A stretch of 27,576 nt of DNA from Nymphaea colorata. Its lineage: Eukaryota > Streptophyta > Magnoliopsida > Nymphaeales > Nymphaeaceae. A program made the translations under genes and the position numbers. Numbering within the stretch: position 1 is the stretch's first letter; each line of letters starts with the position of its first letter. Shown here piece after piece: positions 1 to 10,886 of the stretch. The notes under the pieces are model-generated. The model did not search any database and was not told the DNA's origin. It saw only the letters and a program-made list of their open reading frames with translations. The stretch covers positions 7,501 through 35,076 of the forward strand of contig NW_022205109.1 of assembly GCF_008831285.2 (NCBI RefSeq), read 5' to 3'.

Positions 1-3000
1 GAGTCGAAGCAATAACAAGAATATTTCTAGTGGAACATCTTTCACAATCCCTGGGGAGATGGTTCACTAATAGACCGAGGGATAAGTAATTCGACTCATT
101 CACATAAAGATCATGAATGTTTGGAATCCATATTATGCAAGGAGACATTGCTTTTGCTAATTCTAATGGAAGGGTGATCTCAAATTGGTCTATTTTCGGC
201 GTCATATACATAGTTAGCACATTCGGCATAGTTAGCAGCTCCGTATCAAGGTCATCATCGTCACGATCATCAATATCGATATCGTCACGATCCTCAATAT
301 CGATATCATCAATAAGATAACCTTGATTGTCATCCAGGAACTTGTTCGGAAATACCGTAATGAAGGGAACATAGGAGTTTGTCACTCGGTATTTGACAAA
401 ATATGATCGTCCAGTTCCTATAAAACCTATCACTAAAATACCCCTAGAAGGGGGTAGGGCTAAGCGGAGCGAAAAGGGTTTTCCATGAGATGGGAAATGA
501 GAACTATTAGCCCCACACGGGGTTTGTGAATAAGTAATTGTCTGATAATGAGCAAGGAATATCCGTCTTTCTGCTAAACAGGATCTATTGAACTCATAAT
601 TCATTAGATACCTTTTTTGAATGTCAACTAAGTATCGTAAGTAAATGGATCCCGGTTGTTCAATCATTTGATAACCAGAGTCATTCTTTGATAAATGATC
701 ACTATGAGTCAGACTCAATAGAATTTGATCAATCCTTTTTTCTGTCGTTAAGGTGGAGAACTGAACTAAGAATTCTCTTTCTGCATCATCAATCCAATCA
801 CTGTTCGCGACCCAGGATTCTATTTGATCATCAATCCAATCACTGTTCACGTTTTTTCTTATCAATGAATAGATCTCTTTACTTGTACGACTTAGATGTC
901 TCGTATTTCTCGAAAAAGTGATTGAATTGATGGGATTTGGTATGATACTTATGAGATAGATGATATCGATGAGATTGATATTCAAATCTTTCTTCTTAGA
1001 ACGTATTGATTTGACCCCATAAGTGGGACCACCACTCAATAGCATGTTGCCACCAGAAGCAGAACTCCGTATTTCTTCCAGAGAATCTCCTAATTGTTCC
1101 AGAGCAACTAGAAAGAGATTCTTTAACCAGAAAGAATTCAGTTCAGGTGGAGGATACCTATCCAGAAGTTTTCGCAACTCAATCATGTATGATGGAATCA
1201 TCAAAGATTTGATCTTTTCTAACTCTGTCTGTAACTCACTAGAGACTCGGGAAATAAAGAGAAGATGCGTACGAACGAGATATCCAGCAACAAGAAGAAG
1301 GAAAAGGATTGAATAGAGGAACTCCCGAGCATTTGGTGATCTCAGATGTGTCCACTTCAATGGAACGGGTGACTCATTATTTCGATGAATCATTTCTTCG
1401 GGCAGAAGAAGATTCTGTAAACACTTACTCGAAATCTCACTTATCAGATTCCATCGTGGAAGAATCGCCCACAATGGAATCTGAAGAATTGACCATGATA
1501 TATCTGATCCATGCATAATATCATAAAAAAAGGATACAAATTTGTGACTGCTACTTAGTATCGGCAATGGGTCTGAAAAAGTATCTAAAAGGATGAAATT
1601 TATATATTTGCACCCTGCCGAAGTAAGGAACCATGGCATATACGTTTGGAACAGATTCCATTTTGAGAGATTTGAAAAAGCACTATCTCGTTGAAAGGCT
1701 CTATACATCTGCCGTTTCTCAACGCATTTCTTTAGACAAAGATTCCGTTTTTTTGCGGATGGTAAATCTTTCTCAGAACATGGAGTGTGAATCAAACCCA
1801 TGTTTGAATTGAAACTGAGATACTGATGCAAGTTCTTCCCTTCTGAATCAGATAGATTCATATCTGAAAGAGGCTGACAATAAGTTGAAAGAGGCTGAGA
1901 TTTGTACAAGTTATACGTTTCGTCACCACTTTGTGGAAAATCGTTAGGTATGAATATGTCAGATACCTGTGACTCGATTGGTGAAATAGTATCTCTCTCC
2001 AAAAAAACATGTTTTTTTTTACCGACGCACAAAGAAAATATCTTGTTGCGGATGAACGAGATATGGAGGAATTGTCCATATGTAAGATCATAATTATCGA
2101 TACGGGTCTTTTCCGCATAAAAAGGGAATCTTTTGTTAGAATAGAAGCAGAAGTGATGTGGATTATTCAAGAATCGAAGTAGATTTGCTTTATAAAAAGA
2201 AGATATCAATGAACTTCTATGAAATGGTTTCACGGGATTCAGCCAATTGTCCCGATCGTGGGATATCATTGAGAAATAGGAATCGGTGTTATCAAAGAAT
2301 TTCCTGCGATTATTCCTAGTATGGAGTGAGTCAATCATCCACTTTGGTATCTTATTGAACAAAAATGCTGATATTGTTCCCCCATTGATCAAGAATTTCG
2401 ATCTTTGGGAAGTATCATGATCATCCAATAAGAAGGGTTTCAATTTATTCAAATGAACGATTTGAACACCTATTGATTCTAACAACTGATTGCAGAGTTG
2501 ATCATTCGGACCTTTCAATTCATAGATGTGGATCTCGGACCTATGAATGGGGATATTCCCGATACTCACAAAGAAAAAAGTAAGTGACTTAGACAAAAAG
2601 AGAAGTGACTTGGACAAAAAGAAATGAAGTGACTTAGACAAATCTTGTTTGTCGATAACCTTGGACCAATCAATCGAATGTTGATTAATACGTAATCGAT
2701 CGAACACCACTTGAAAACGGTTCTTCTGTTCAGAAACGAAATGCTCCAAATGCTCCTGGAAATTCTTGCTCCCATTGGACCATTTGTATCTATATGCATT
2801 AGGATCCCGATTCATGGATCTCTCGGTTCGAGAAATAAGAGGATCGAACCATTTCTTCTGACTCTTTTTCACATTCGATAAATGTTGGTTGATCATATAT
2901 TTCATTATAGTTATATGATTCAGAGTATCATTTCCTATTTGATCCCTTTGAATTCCATATTCGAAGTTGCGATCGGATCTATTCATTAAAAAGAATCTAT

Positions 3001-5228
3001 TCGATAGATTTCTTATGTACCCATAGGTGCTATATTGGATTTGAATCAGATTTCGGATCAATCTATATTGATTGACTGCCTCCATTATGTTGTTGCTAGC
3101 AAATACCACTATTTTGGGTTTTGGATCTTCCAAACCATTCCTGCAGGAGATCCGGACCCATTTTTTTCTGATCCTTCGATAAAAAGATTCATTCTCTTCA
3201 TCAAAAATATGAGGTAGAACCAATAAAGAGTTCTTTTTCGATTCATCCCTGGAGTTGAATACCTCATTCAAGAATTTTTTTTGATCCAACCCGTAGGAAT
3301 CAATAGAAAAGGCAAATCCCTTATGATACACCGGATCAGGCTCGGTTATTGATAGAGTGAATAGATCTGCCATTTCTTGAAATCTCTCTTCTGATTCAAA
3401 ATCGTGGTGCAACGTGTATCTCCCTTTGTTCCGGTCATGGAATAGATGGAATAAATCACAAAATGGGTTTTTGTTCAAGAATGAGATCTTATTAGAACTG
3501 TCCATATCCGGTTCATCCTTCGGAACCATATCACATCCCCGATCTGATGAAATAGGATGAATTGAGACGGTATTTTGTAAATACGTAATTATCTTGAATA
3601 TATCAACCATTTCTTTCTTTTCCGATCGCCTGGAAGGGACAAAAGAAAAAACATCTTGTTGTTTCTTCAACAATTTCTGATCTCTAGTGAACCTCTCAGT
3701 AGCATTCGAAACCAGATGAAGTTCTGACCATCTGTCGGAGAAAAAAGAACGAATTGATCTTGTAGGATTCCCAAGAAATTCTTCGATTTTTTCCGGAAAC
3801 AGATGATTATTCATCTGCTTTTCACGTTCCGTGAATAGCCGGGACATTGAGGAATATCCAGAAGGGTATTTCGGGAATCGATCTGATTCTATCTCTGTTC
3901 GTTCCGTTTGAAGAGAGGAAGGATCCCAAAGAATCAATCTTTCTTTTAGTTGCTGAATCTCTGTTTGATTGATCAATGTGTGATATTCCGAATCCTCATT
4001 CCTAATGGAATCGAAATGATCTCTGGATTGATCAGAAGATCCTTTCAATTGGCTAGAATCCGTTACTTGAACGAAAATAGATCTTGTGGAATCATATTGA
4101 ATATTTGACGATACATTCCGTACCTTGCTAAAAAACCGATCCTTGTTTACCAACCACATATTGTCTAACCAAATCAAATTCTCTCTCGATACGTTCCTCA
4201 AAAAATCCGATTCGTGCTGATTCTTCCCCCAACTAACGAAGAGATCTTGGTGGAATTGCCACATATGAAATTGAGCACAATTTTGCAAAGAAATATCCCA
4301 CTTGTTTCTCGAGAAGAGATGGGAAACATGCTCAATATCATTTGATGGAATAGTTGCCTCAGCTCCTTGTTGTTTGAGGAAACCCTCCACTTCAATTGGT
4401 CTTTTTTCACGAAAAGCAGACATGAGATAACAAATCAAGTGTTTCGCTAAGATTTCGAATAGCTGTCCCGAATTCAAATTGATTATGTTTCGCTTCTTCC
4501 TCGGAGAAACACGATCAAACAATTCCCAACCATGGTCCTTGCGGATCGGATCATCCATATAGGATACAAAAAGAAACTCCAGATATTTGATATCTTTCTC
4601 TTTGAATGAGATCTCAATTCCAGCTACTGTTTCATTAGATATCTTACAACTAGAATCCCTCTTTTTTCCGATCCAGTTCCTCCACCACCGCGAACCCCAG
4701 TTAGATTCAGGCATGATACACTTTTTAGTTATTGGGAGGACCCAAGTACTCTCTTTCGGATCCATGAAACAACTCTCAGAGATCTTTTTCCCTTTTGGAA
4801 GATACAGGAGCGAAACAATCAACCTATTGATATTGGGAGACCAAAAAGATTCTTCCAATGTATCATTTCTGGGTCCAATGGAATTCATAGGTATAGGAAG
4901 AAGCCCCATCAAATAGAGATTTTTTCTTTCGACCATATTTCGATTGTTAATACGATATATAAGGACCGCTACTACAAGCAGTACTACACCTTTGATCGTG
5001 AAAGTGAAATATCGATTGCTTGTTGAACCCTGTGAATCACGTGAAAGCAGGACACTCCAAGTTTGGGGGCCAAGGAGTTTCACAAAACGTTCTTGGTGGA
5101 AAAAAATGTGAGTGAAAGACACCACTGAATCGAATTTGGTCCATGAATCTAAGAAATAGCGAGAATTCTTGATCTCTCTCAATATCTCTCTCAATTCCAA
5201 ATACAGGATTTGAATTGATGCGTTTCAT
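1..5228 (-). CDS. ycf2: Ycf2, giant plastid envelope ATPase (5' part; runs off the left edge)
   Basis: Ycf2 is an essential inner-envelope protein; in Arabidopsis it forms part of the Ycf2/FtsHi ATPase motor linked to protein import. About 1,740 codons are present of a family length near 2,280; the C-terminal quarter lies beyond base 1. One minus-strand frame (codons starting at plus positions 2, 5, 8 ... modulo 3) stays open from about 5225 to base 1; I checked it base by base at 4199-4423 and at several points down to base 5. Recognisable segments include NSGQLFEIL-like sequence near 4470, [14 protein letters not shown] near 4310 and a Walker A-like P-loop GFIGTGRS at 404-427. An acidic DIDIDDRD repeat follows at about 240-310. 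The ATG at 5226-5228 is out of frame with the body: two bases are missing relative to the usual start (near 5222 and 5203), so the annotated start depends on a sequence check. It is transcribed divergently from trnI-CAU. Confidence 0.95.
257..304 (-). repeat. 24-bp tandem repeat in ycf2 coding acidic DIDI(E/D)DRD
   Basis: Two adjacent 24-bp units, 257-280 and 281-304, differ at one base; a partial third unit follows to about 313. On the minus strand they encode the octapeptides DIDIEDRD and DIDIDDRD. The same place in other angiosperm Ycf2 proteins also has variable acidic DDIDIDD-type repeats just after the P-loop region, so copy number here is expected to vary between species. The unit length keeps the reading frame. 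Confidence 0.85.
785..848 (-). repeat. 22-bp direct repeat in ycf2 (NSDWIDD twice)
   Basis: Identical 22-bp copies lie at 785-806 and 827-848, 42 bp apart (in frame). They encode two copies of NSDWIDD, separated by QIESWVA, in the Ycf2 protein. Other Ycf2 proteins usually have one NGDWIDD and one diverged NSDSIDD at these places, so the two copies look homogenised here. Confidence 0.7.
1865..1898 (-). repeat. 21-bp-period tandem repeat in ycf2 (QPLS twice)
   Basis: The 13-mer tgaaagaggctga occurs at 1865 and again at 1886, a period of 21 bp, i.e. seven codons. It encodes QPLSTYC followed by QPLSDMN. It sits where most angiosperm Ycf2 proteins carry a longer segment of about 35 residues, so it probably marks a repeat-mediated in-frame deletion. 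Confidence 0.65.
2583..2643 (-). repeat. Three-copy imperfect repeat in ycf2 (FLSKS units)
   Basis: Copies of agtgactt(a/g)gacaaa begin at 2583, 2604 and 2628 (spacings 21 and 24 bp). On the minus strand they code for repeated leucine/phenylalanine/serine-rich units of the form LSKSL. Similar repeats occur at the same place in other Ycf2 proteins. All spacings are multiples of three. Confidence 0.75.
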
Positions 5229-5311
5229 TGATTTCTCCTAAACGAAAGATTATATTTCAATTGAAATCCACTTACACAAAGACAGCCCCCGTTGATGACG
5301 AGTCTCGCGAA

Positions 5312-5385
5312 GCATCCATGGCTGAATGGTTAAAGCGCCCAACTCATAATTGGCAACTTCGTAGGTTCAATTCCTGCTGGATGCA
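5312..5385 (+). tRNA. trnI-CAU: tRNA-Ile(CAU)
   Basis: A 74-nt cloverleaf starts GCATCCATGGCTGAATGG and ends with the matching acceptor strand GGATGC plus A; the T-loop is GGTTCAATTCC and the anticodon loop reads CTCATAA, giving CAU. In plastids this tRNA has its wobble C changed to lysidine and then reads AUA as isoleucine. It lies between divergent ycf2 and rpl23, its standard angiosperm position. Confidence 0.95.
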
Positions 5386-5550
5386 CGCGATTGGAACGTT
5401 CAATATAGAATTGGCTCCGTATCAACGGAATCTCATCATCCATAGATAACTAATTGGTATATTCATACTATAAGATAGATAGAAACGGTAGAAACGGTAA
5501 GAATTCTAATTCTTATAGATACTGGAACTCATAGGGAAGAAAATGGATTT

Positions 5551-5831
5551 ATGGATGGATCAAATATGCAGTATTTACAGAAAAAAGTATTCGGTTATGG
5601 GGAACAATCAATATACTTCTAATGTCGAATCAGGATCAACTAGGACAGAAATAAAGCATTGGATCGAACTCTTCTTTGGTGTCAAGGTAGTAGCTATGAA
5701 TAGCCATCGACTCCCGGGAAAGGGTAGAAGAATGGGACCTATTATGCGACATACAATGCATTACAGACGTATGATCATTAGCTTCAACCGGGTTATTCTA
5801 TTCCACTCTTATAGAGAAAAGAATTAAATAA
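5551..5831 (+). CDS. rpl23: 50S ribosomal protein L23 (frame-broken as written)
   Basis: Ribosomal protein uL23 sits at the exit tunnel of the plastid large subunit. The start is placed at ATG 5551, which opens with the usual MDG. The conserved core [19 protein letters not shown] and [20 protein letters not shown] (about residues 21-75) is intact in one frame. Four single-base losses relative to the usual gene are inferred near 5559, 5597, 5780 and 5816. Restoring them gives 94 codons plus stop at 5831, against 93 in most angiosperms. rpl23 is a true pseudogene in some lineages such as spinach. Because neighbouring genes show the same kind of loss, I read these shifts as sequence error rather than gene death, with moderate certainty. 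It is the first gene of the ribosomal operon. Confidence 0.85.
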
Positions 5832-5849
5832 AAAAAATAATACTTAAAC

Positions 5850-7332
5850 ATGGCCATACATTTATACAAAACTTCTACCCTAGCACACGCAAGGAGCCGT
5901 AGACAGTCAAGCGAAATCCAATCCACGAACAAATTTGATCTATGGACAGCATCGTTGTGGTAAAGGTCGTAATGCCAGAGGAATCATTACCGCAAGGCAT
6001 AGAGGGGGAGGTCATAAGCGTCTATACCGTAAAATCGATTTTCGACGGAATGCAAAAGACATATCTGGTAGAATCGTAACCATAGAATACGACCCTAATC
6101 GAAATGCATACATTTGTCTATACACTATGGGGATGGTGAGAAGAGATATATTTTACATCCCAGAGGGGCTATAATTGGAGATACCATTGTTTCTGGTACA
6201 GAAGTTCCTATATCAATGGGGAAATGCCTACCTTTGAGTGCGGTTTGAACTATTGATTTACGTAATTGGAAGTAACCAATTAGGTTTACGACAAAACCTA
6301 GAAATCGATCACTGATCCAATTTGAGTACCTCTACGGGATAGACCTCAACAGAAACTGAAGAGTAACGGCAGCAGGTGATTGAGTTCAGTGGTTCCTCAT
6401 ATAAAATTATTGACTCTAGAGATATGGTAATATGGAGAAGACAAAATTGTTTGAAGCACGGATAGAACCGGAAGCGCCCCTTGTTTCAAAGAGAGGAGGA
6501 TGGGTTATTCACATTTCATTTGATGGTCAGAGGCGAATTGAAAGCTAAGCAGTGGTAATTCTAAAGATCCCCGGGGGAAAAATAGAGATGTCTCCTACGT
6601 TACCCGTAATATGTGGAATGGAAGTATCGACGTAATTTCATAGAGTCATTCGGTCTGAGTGCTACATGAAGAACATAAGCCAGATGACGGAATGGGGAGA
6701 CCTAGGATGTAGAAGATCGTAGCATGAGTGATTCGGCAGATTTGGATTCCTATATATCCACTCATGTGGTACTTCATCATACGATTCATATAAGATCCAT
6801 CTGTTAGATATCATCATCTACATCCAGAAAGCCGTATGCTTTGGAAGAAGCTTGTACAGTTTGGGAAGGGGTTTTGATTGATCAAAAAGAAGAATCTACT
6901 TCAACCGATATGCCCTTAGGCACGGCCATACATAACATAGAAATAACACTTGGAAAGGGTGGACAATTAGCTAGAGCAGCAGGTGCTGTAGCGAAACTGA
7001 TTGCAAAAGAGGGTAAATCGGCCACATTAAGATTACCATCTGGAGAGGTTCGTTTGATATCCAAAAACTGCTCAGCAACAGTCGGACAAGTGGGTAATGT
7101 CGGGGCGAACCAGAAAGTTTGGGTAGAGCCGGATCTAAATGTTGGCTAGGTAAGCGTCCTGTAGTAGAGGAGTAGTTATGAACCCTGTAGACCATCCCCA
7201 TGGAGGTGGTGAAGGGAGGGCCCGATTGGTAGAAAAAAACCCACAACTCCTTGGGGTTATCCCGCGCTTGGAAGAAGGAGTAGGAAAAGGAATAAATATA
7301 GTGATATTTTTATTCTTCGTCGCCGTAAATAG
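5850..7332 (+). CDS. rpl2: 50S ribosomal protein L2, two exons (frame-broken as written)
   Basis: uL2 supports the peptidyl-transferase centre. Exon 1 is about 5850-6237 and exon 2 about 6905-7332; the split codon is A|CC, as in tobacco. The start is a genomic ATG ([11 protein letters not shown]), so the ACG-to-AUG start editing seen in some species is not needed. Conserved stretches include [37 protein letters not shown] and the C-terminal [17 protein letters not shown]. Missing bases are inferred near 5880, 5891, 6119, 7118, 7166 and 7222. Just before the intron, AAA TGC replaces the usual AAT GCC at the same length (a compensating pair). With three bases added, exon 1 has the canonical 391 nt. 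The protein ends RRRK. Confidence 0.92.
6238..6904 (+). other. Group II intron of rpl2
   Basis: The intron opens GTGCGGTTTG directly after exon 1. It carries a 34-nt domain V-like hairpin at about 6829-6862 (AAGCCGTATGC ... TTGTACAGTTT), shortly before exon 2. Its length of about 667 nt is typical. The rpl2 intron has been lost independently in several eudicot lineages, so its presence is informative. No maturase ORF is visible inside. Confidence 0.88.
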
Positions 7333-7429
7333 AAAGAGAAAGAAAAAATAATGAATGATGTAAATTAAATCAAATTGGTTTTTTCGTCTTCACAAATGAA
7401 AAAATGAAAAGAAGGGGGAGTAATCACTT

Positions 7430-7707
7430 GTGGCCCGTTCATCTAAAAAAATCCTTTTGTGGCTAATCACTTATTAAGTAAAATTGAGAAGCTCAACAAG
7501 GCAGAGGAAAGAAGTATAATAGTAACTTGGTCCCGAGCATCGACCATTATATTTGCAATGGTCGGTCATACAATTGCTGTTCATAACGGAAAGGAGCATT
7601 TACCTATTTATATAACGGAGCGTATGGTGGGTCACAAATTGGGAGAATTCGCGCCTACTCTGACTTTCCGGGGACACGCGAGAAACGATAATAGATCTCG
7701 GCGATAA
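7430..7707 (+). CDS. rps19: 30S ribosomal protein S19 (GTG start; one base missing)
   Basis: uS19 belongs to the small-subunit head. The reading starts at GTG 7430 (VARSSKK), a start commonly used for plastid rps19. One A appears to be missing in the run of seven A near 7447; with it the gene is 92 codons plus stop, the family length. The rest is one clean frame: [16 protein letters not shown], then [20 protein letters not shown] and the C-terminal [21 protein letters not shown] motif. It is the third gene of the operon, 97 bp after rpl2. Confidence 0.92.
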
Positions 7708-7808
7708 TGATAATATTAATATAGTTAATGTATTAATGTAATCAAAAGTTAAATAAGTGCTCTCATGATTTATTCTTATTTTTATTGGTGTGTGTGAGGT
7801 AAAACCCT

Positions 7809-8178
7809 ATGACTATGATAAAGAAGACCTCGGGTACAGAAATACGAGCTTTAGCTCGACATATAGGTATGTCTGCTCAAAAGCACGAAGGGTAATTGAT
7901 CAAATTCGCGGTTGCTCCTATGAGCAACACTTATGATACTGGAACTCATGCCTTATCGAGCATGTTACCCCATTTTCAAATTAGTTTATTCCGCAGCAGC
8001 AAATGCTAGTCACAATAGGGGTTTGAAAGAAGCTGATTTATTTATTAGTAAAGCCGAAGTCAACGAAGGTGTTATCGTCAAAAGGTTAAAACCGCGAGCT
8101 CGGGGACGTAGTTACCCAATAAAAAGACCCACCTGTCATATAACTATTGTATTGAGCGAAGACCTAACTTCAATTTAA
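7809..8178 (+). CDS. rpl22: 50S ribosomal protein L22 (frame-broken as written)
   Basis: uL22 lines the exit tunnel of the large subunit. ATG 7809 gives [20 protein letters not shown]; a second ATG at 7815 is possible. The conserved motif [13 protein letters not shown] is recovered after adding an A near 7881, and a second base is missing near 7928. From there [22 protein letters not shown] and [10 protein letters not shown] are in one frame to the stop at 8178. The restored length is 123 codons. The gene has moved to the nucleus in legumes and some Fagaceae, so its presence argues against those groups. The N- and C-terminal tails are poorly conserved in the family. Confidence 0.88.
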
Positions 8179-8237
8179 AAATATTTGATTTTCAAAACAT
8201 GACTTTTAGTTTAGAAAGAGAATATTGGTAGGTAGAT

Positions 8238-8891
8238 ATGGGACAGAAAATAATCCACTTGGTTTCAGACTTGGTACAACCCAAAGTCATCGTTCCTTTT
8301 GGTTCGCACAACCAAAAATTATTCCAAAGGTCTCCAGGAAGATGAAAAAATACGGGATTGTATCAAGAATTATGTACAAAAACATATGAGAATATCCTCA
8401 GGTTTTGAAGGAATTGCACGTATAGATATTAAAAAAAGAATCGATTTGATCCAAGTCATAATTCATATTGGATTCGCCAATATGTTAATAGAGGGTCGAG
8501 CCCGAGGAATCGAAGAATTACAGACTAATGTACAAAAAAGCTTTCATTCTGTGAACCGAAGACTCAACATTGCTATCGCAAGAGTTGCAAGACCTTACGG
8601 GCAACCTAATATTCTTGCAGAATATATCGCTCTGCAATTAAAGAATAGAGTTTCCTTTAGAAAGGCAATGAAAAAGCTATTGAATTAGCTGAACAAGCGG
8701 ATGCAAAGGGAATTCAGGTACAAATTGCAGGACGTCTCAATGGAAACGAAATTGCCCGCGTTGAATGGATTAGAGAAGGTAGGGTTCCCCTACAGACCAT
8801 TCGAGTGAAAATTGATTATTGTTCCTATCCAGTTCGAACTATCTATGGAGTATTAGGGATAAAAATTTGGATATTTTTGGATGAAGAGTAA
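8238..8891 (+). CDS. rps3: 30S ribosomal protein S3 (frame-broken as written)
   Basis: uS3 binds mRNA at the entry side of the small subunit. ATG 8238 gives MGQKI, then [21 protein letters not shown] after restoring an A near 8252. The KH domain is visible as [20 protein letters not shown] and [11 protein letters not shown]. The C-terminal domain reads [20 protein letters not shown], ending IFLDEE. Missing bases are inferred near 8252, 8314 and 8674. With three bases added the gene is exactly 218 codons plus stop, the usual length. Confidence 0.93.
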
Positions 8892-9046
8892 TGGCTCCTT
8901 TTCTTGCGATTCTATTCATGGATACTTATCCATGGACAGGGCAAAAAACTCAATTTAGTTTAGGTCTTTTCCGTTTAGTCAAAACGGATCAATTATATAT
9001 GTTTGAATAACAATTCGATTTACCACTTTGATATGATAGAATTGCT

Positions 9047-10237
9047 ATGCTTAGTGTGTGACTCGTTGGGACTAAAGAAAGAATTGGACCCTACCTAATA
9101 TAAATATAAATTAATAACCAGCTCATTGCTTCGTATTCTCAGATCCAAGGAATCGGTCATTATATGAGATAATAATCATATATTTGTAGCAACTGAAATC
9201 CTTTTTCAATAAAGTAAAAATGAATCTTGATTGATTGTGTAAGTTGTGAAACCAAAATAGAGGGATGCGGATGAATGGAAGGATGAGAGAAAGAGAGAAG
9301 GGGAAAAGAATGATATATTATTCCAATATGTATGGTCTATGAATCATCTTAGAAAGGGCAATGTGATAAGGCATCATATACTATAATATAATTCAATTCA
9401 TCTATAATTGAGATAGATTTCAAAAAATAAAGAGCATTGAGTCGATAGAGACTGAGGAGATTGACTCAGGGACAGATTAAATTAGAAGCTCCATTGCAGA
9501 ATTCAGACCTCGACATTAATGGAGGAGAAGCTATGGGAACGACGGAACCTGTGACTGCGGAGGATTCGATTGAAAACGAATCCTAATGATTCACTGGACG
9601 GGATGGCGGAACGCGCCGGGAACGAACTGATTTCTTCGAAGAGGTTATGGAGCGACCCTACGAATAAAGCAGATAAATATAAAGAGTAAATATTCGCCCG
9701 CGAAATTTCATCCATTAAATAATCCTAATATTATTTATTGTTTATTTATCGTTTCATTCGCGAGGAGCTGGATGAGAAGAAACTCTCATGTCCGGTTCTG
9801 TAGTAGAGATGGAATTGAGACACTACCATCAACTATAACCCCAAAAGAACCAGGTTTCGTAAACAACATAGAGGAAGAATGAAAGGAGTATCTTATCGGG
9901 GCAATCGTATTTGTTTCGGTAAATATGCGCTTCAGGCACTTGAACCCGCTTGGATCACATCTAGACAAATAGAAGCAGGGCGCCGCGCAATGACACGATA
10001 TGCCCGTCGTGGCGGAAAAATATGGGTACGTATATTCCCCGACAAACCCGTTACACTAAGACCCGCGGAAACACGTATGGGTTCGGGGAAGGGATCTCCT
10101 GAATATTGGGTATCCGTCGTTAAACCGGATCGAATACTTTATGAAATGGGCGGAGTATCAGAAACCGTAGCCAGAGCCGCTATGGAAATAGCGGCGCGCA
10201 AATGCCTATACGAACAAAATTCGTTATTGCGGAATAG
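9047..10237 (+). CDS. rpl16: 50S ribosomal protein L16, two exons (one base missing)
   Basis: uL16 helps tRNA placement and large-subunit assembly. Exon 1 is the usual 9-nt microexon ATGCTTAGT (9047-9055) and exon 2 is about 9840-10237, beginning [16 protein letters not shown]. Conserved segments are [40 protein letters not shown] and [15 protein letters not shown]. One A is missing near 10201, just before the last [11 protein letters not shown]; with it the protein has the standard 135 residues. An ORF that starts at 9879 and runs to 10265 is this exon read past the shift. Confidence 0.93.
9056..9839 (+). other. Group II intron of rpl16
   Basis: The intron begins GTGTGACTCG after the 9-nt exon 1 and ends ...CTATAAC. 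A domain V hairpin is present at 9765-9798 (GAGCTGGATGAG ... CTCATGTCCGGTTC). Its length of about 784 nt is a little short for the family (usually about 1 kb). No maturase ORF is present. Confidence 0.88.
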
Positions 10238-10369
10238 GGATATCGGACCAAAGGGATATTTATGAATGATGAAAAATATAATCTATAATCGCTGGTTTAC
10301 TTATTTCTGGACAGAAAATTTTCTTTTCCCCCTCGCCTCTTGCATTGAAAGAACTCAAATAAAAGAAAG

Positions 10370-10738
10370 ATGATTCAACCTCAGACCTTTTTGAATGTAG
10401 CGGACAACAGCGGAGCTCGAAAATTGATGTGTATTCGAATCATAGGAGCTAGTAATTACCGATATGCTCATATCGGTGACGTTATTGTTGCTGTAATCAA
10501 AGAAGCAGTGCCAAATATGCCCCTGGAAAGATCAGAAGTAATCAGAGCTGTAATTGTACGTACATGTAAAGAACTCAAGCGCGACAACGGTATGATAATC
10601 CGGTATGATGACAATGCAGCAGTTGTCATTGATCAAGAAGGAAATCCAAAAGGCACCCGAGTTTTTGGTTCGATTGCTCGTGAATTGAGACAGTTAAATT
10701 TCACTAAGATAGTCTCATTAGCTCCCGAAGTATTATAA
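10370..10738 (+). CDS. rpl14: 50S ribosomal protein L14
   Basis: uL14 sits at the subunit interface. This is an intact 122-residue protein, the standard length, starting [20 protein letters not shown] and ending [12 protein letters not shown]. The family signature around [14 protein letters not shown] is present. It is one of the few operon genes here with no base missing. It lies 132 bp after rpl16 and 148 bp before rps8. Confidence 0.97.
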   Translation: MIQPQTFLNVADNSGARKLMCIRIIGASNYRYAHIGDVIVAVIKEAVPNMPLERSEVIRAVIVRTCKELKRDNGMIIRYDDNAAVVIDQEGNPKGTRVFGSIARELRQLNFTKIVSLAPEVL

Positions 10739-10886
10739 ATAATGAACGCTAGTAGACGAGACAATGGGTAGTAGGGTCTTTGAAATGGATAAATTAGTAG
10801 ATTATGTCTCAGGCATATACCTTTAATGAAAAATAAAAAAAGAAACATGTTGATTATATCAAAGCAAAAAAAAATGATAGTTCGTC

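Noticed and set aside
257-304. CRISPR-like or satellite repeat.
   Set aside because: It is a two-unit in-frame coding repeat inside ycf2, without spacers.
117-1518. Plus-strand ORFs over ycf2, such as a serine/arginine repeat protein at 117-320 and ORFs at 1023-1316 and 1309-1518.
   Set aside because: They are antisense shadows of the ycf2 frame; the Ser-rich repeat is just the acidic repeat read on the other strand.
1858-4410. Minus-strand ORFs at 1858-2118, 2566-2799 and 4198-4410 as evidence of frameshifts in ycf2.
   Set aside because: They are in a different frame from the continuous ycf2 frame, which I checked over 4199-4423 and at points near 2813, 2105, 1019, 404 and 5.
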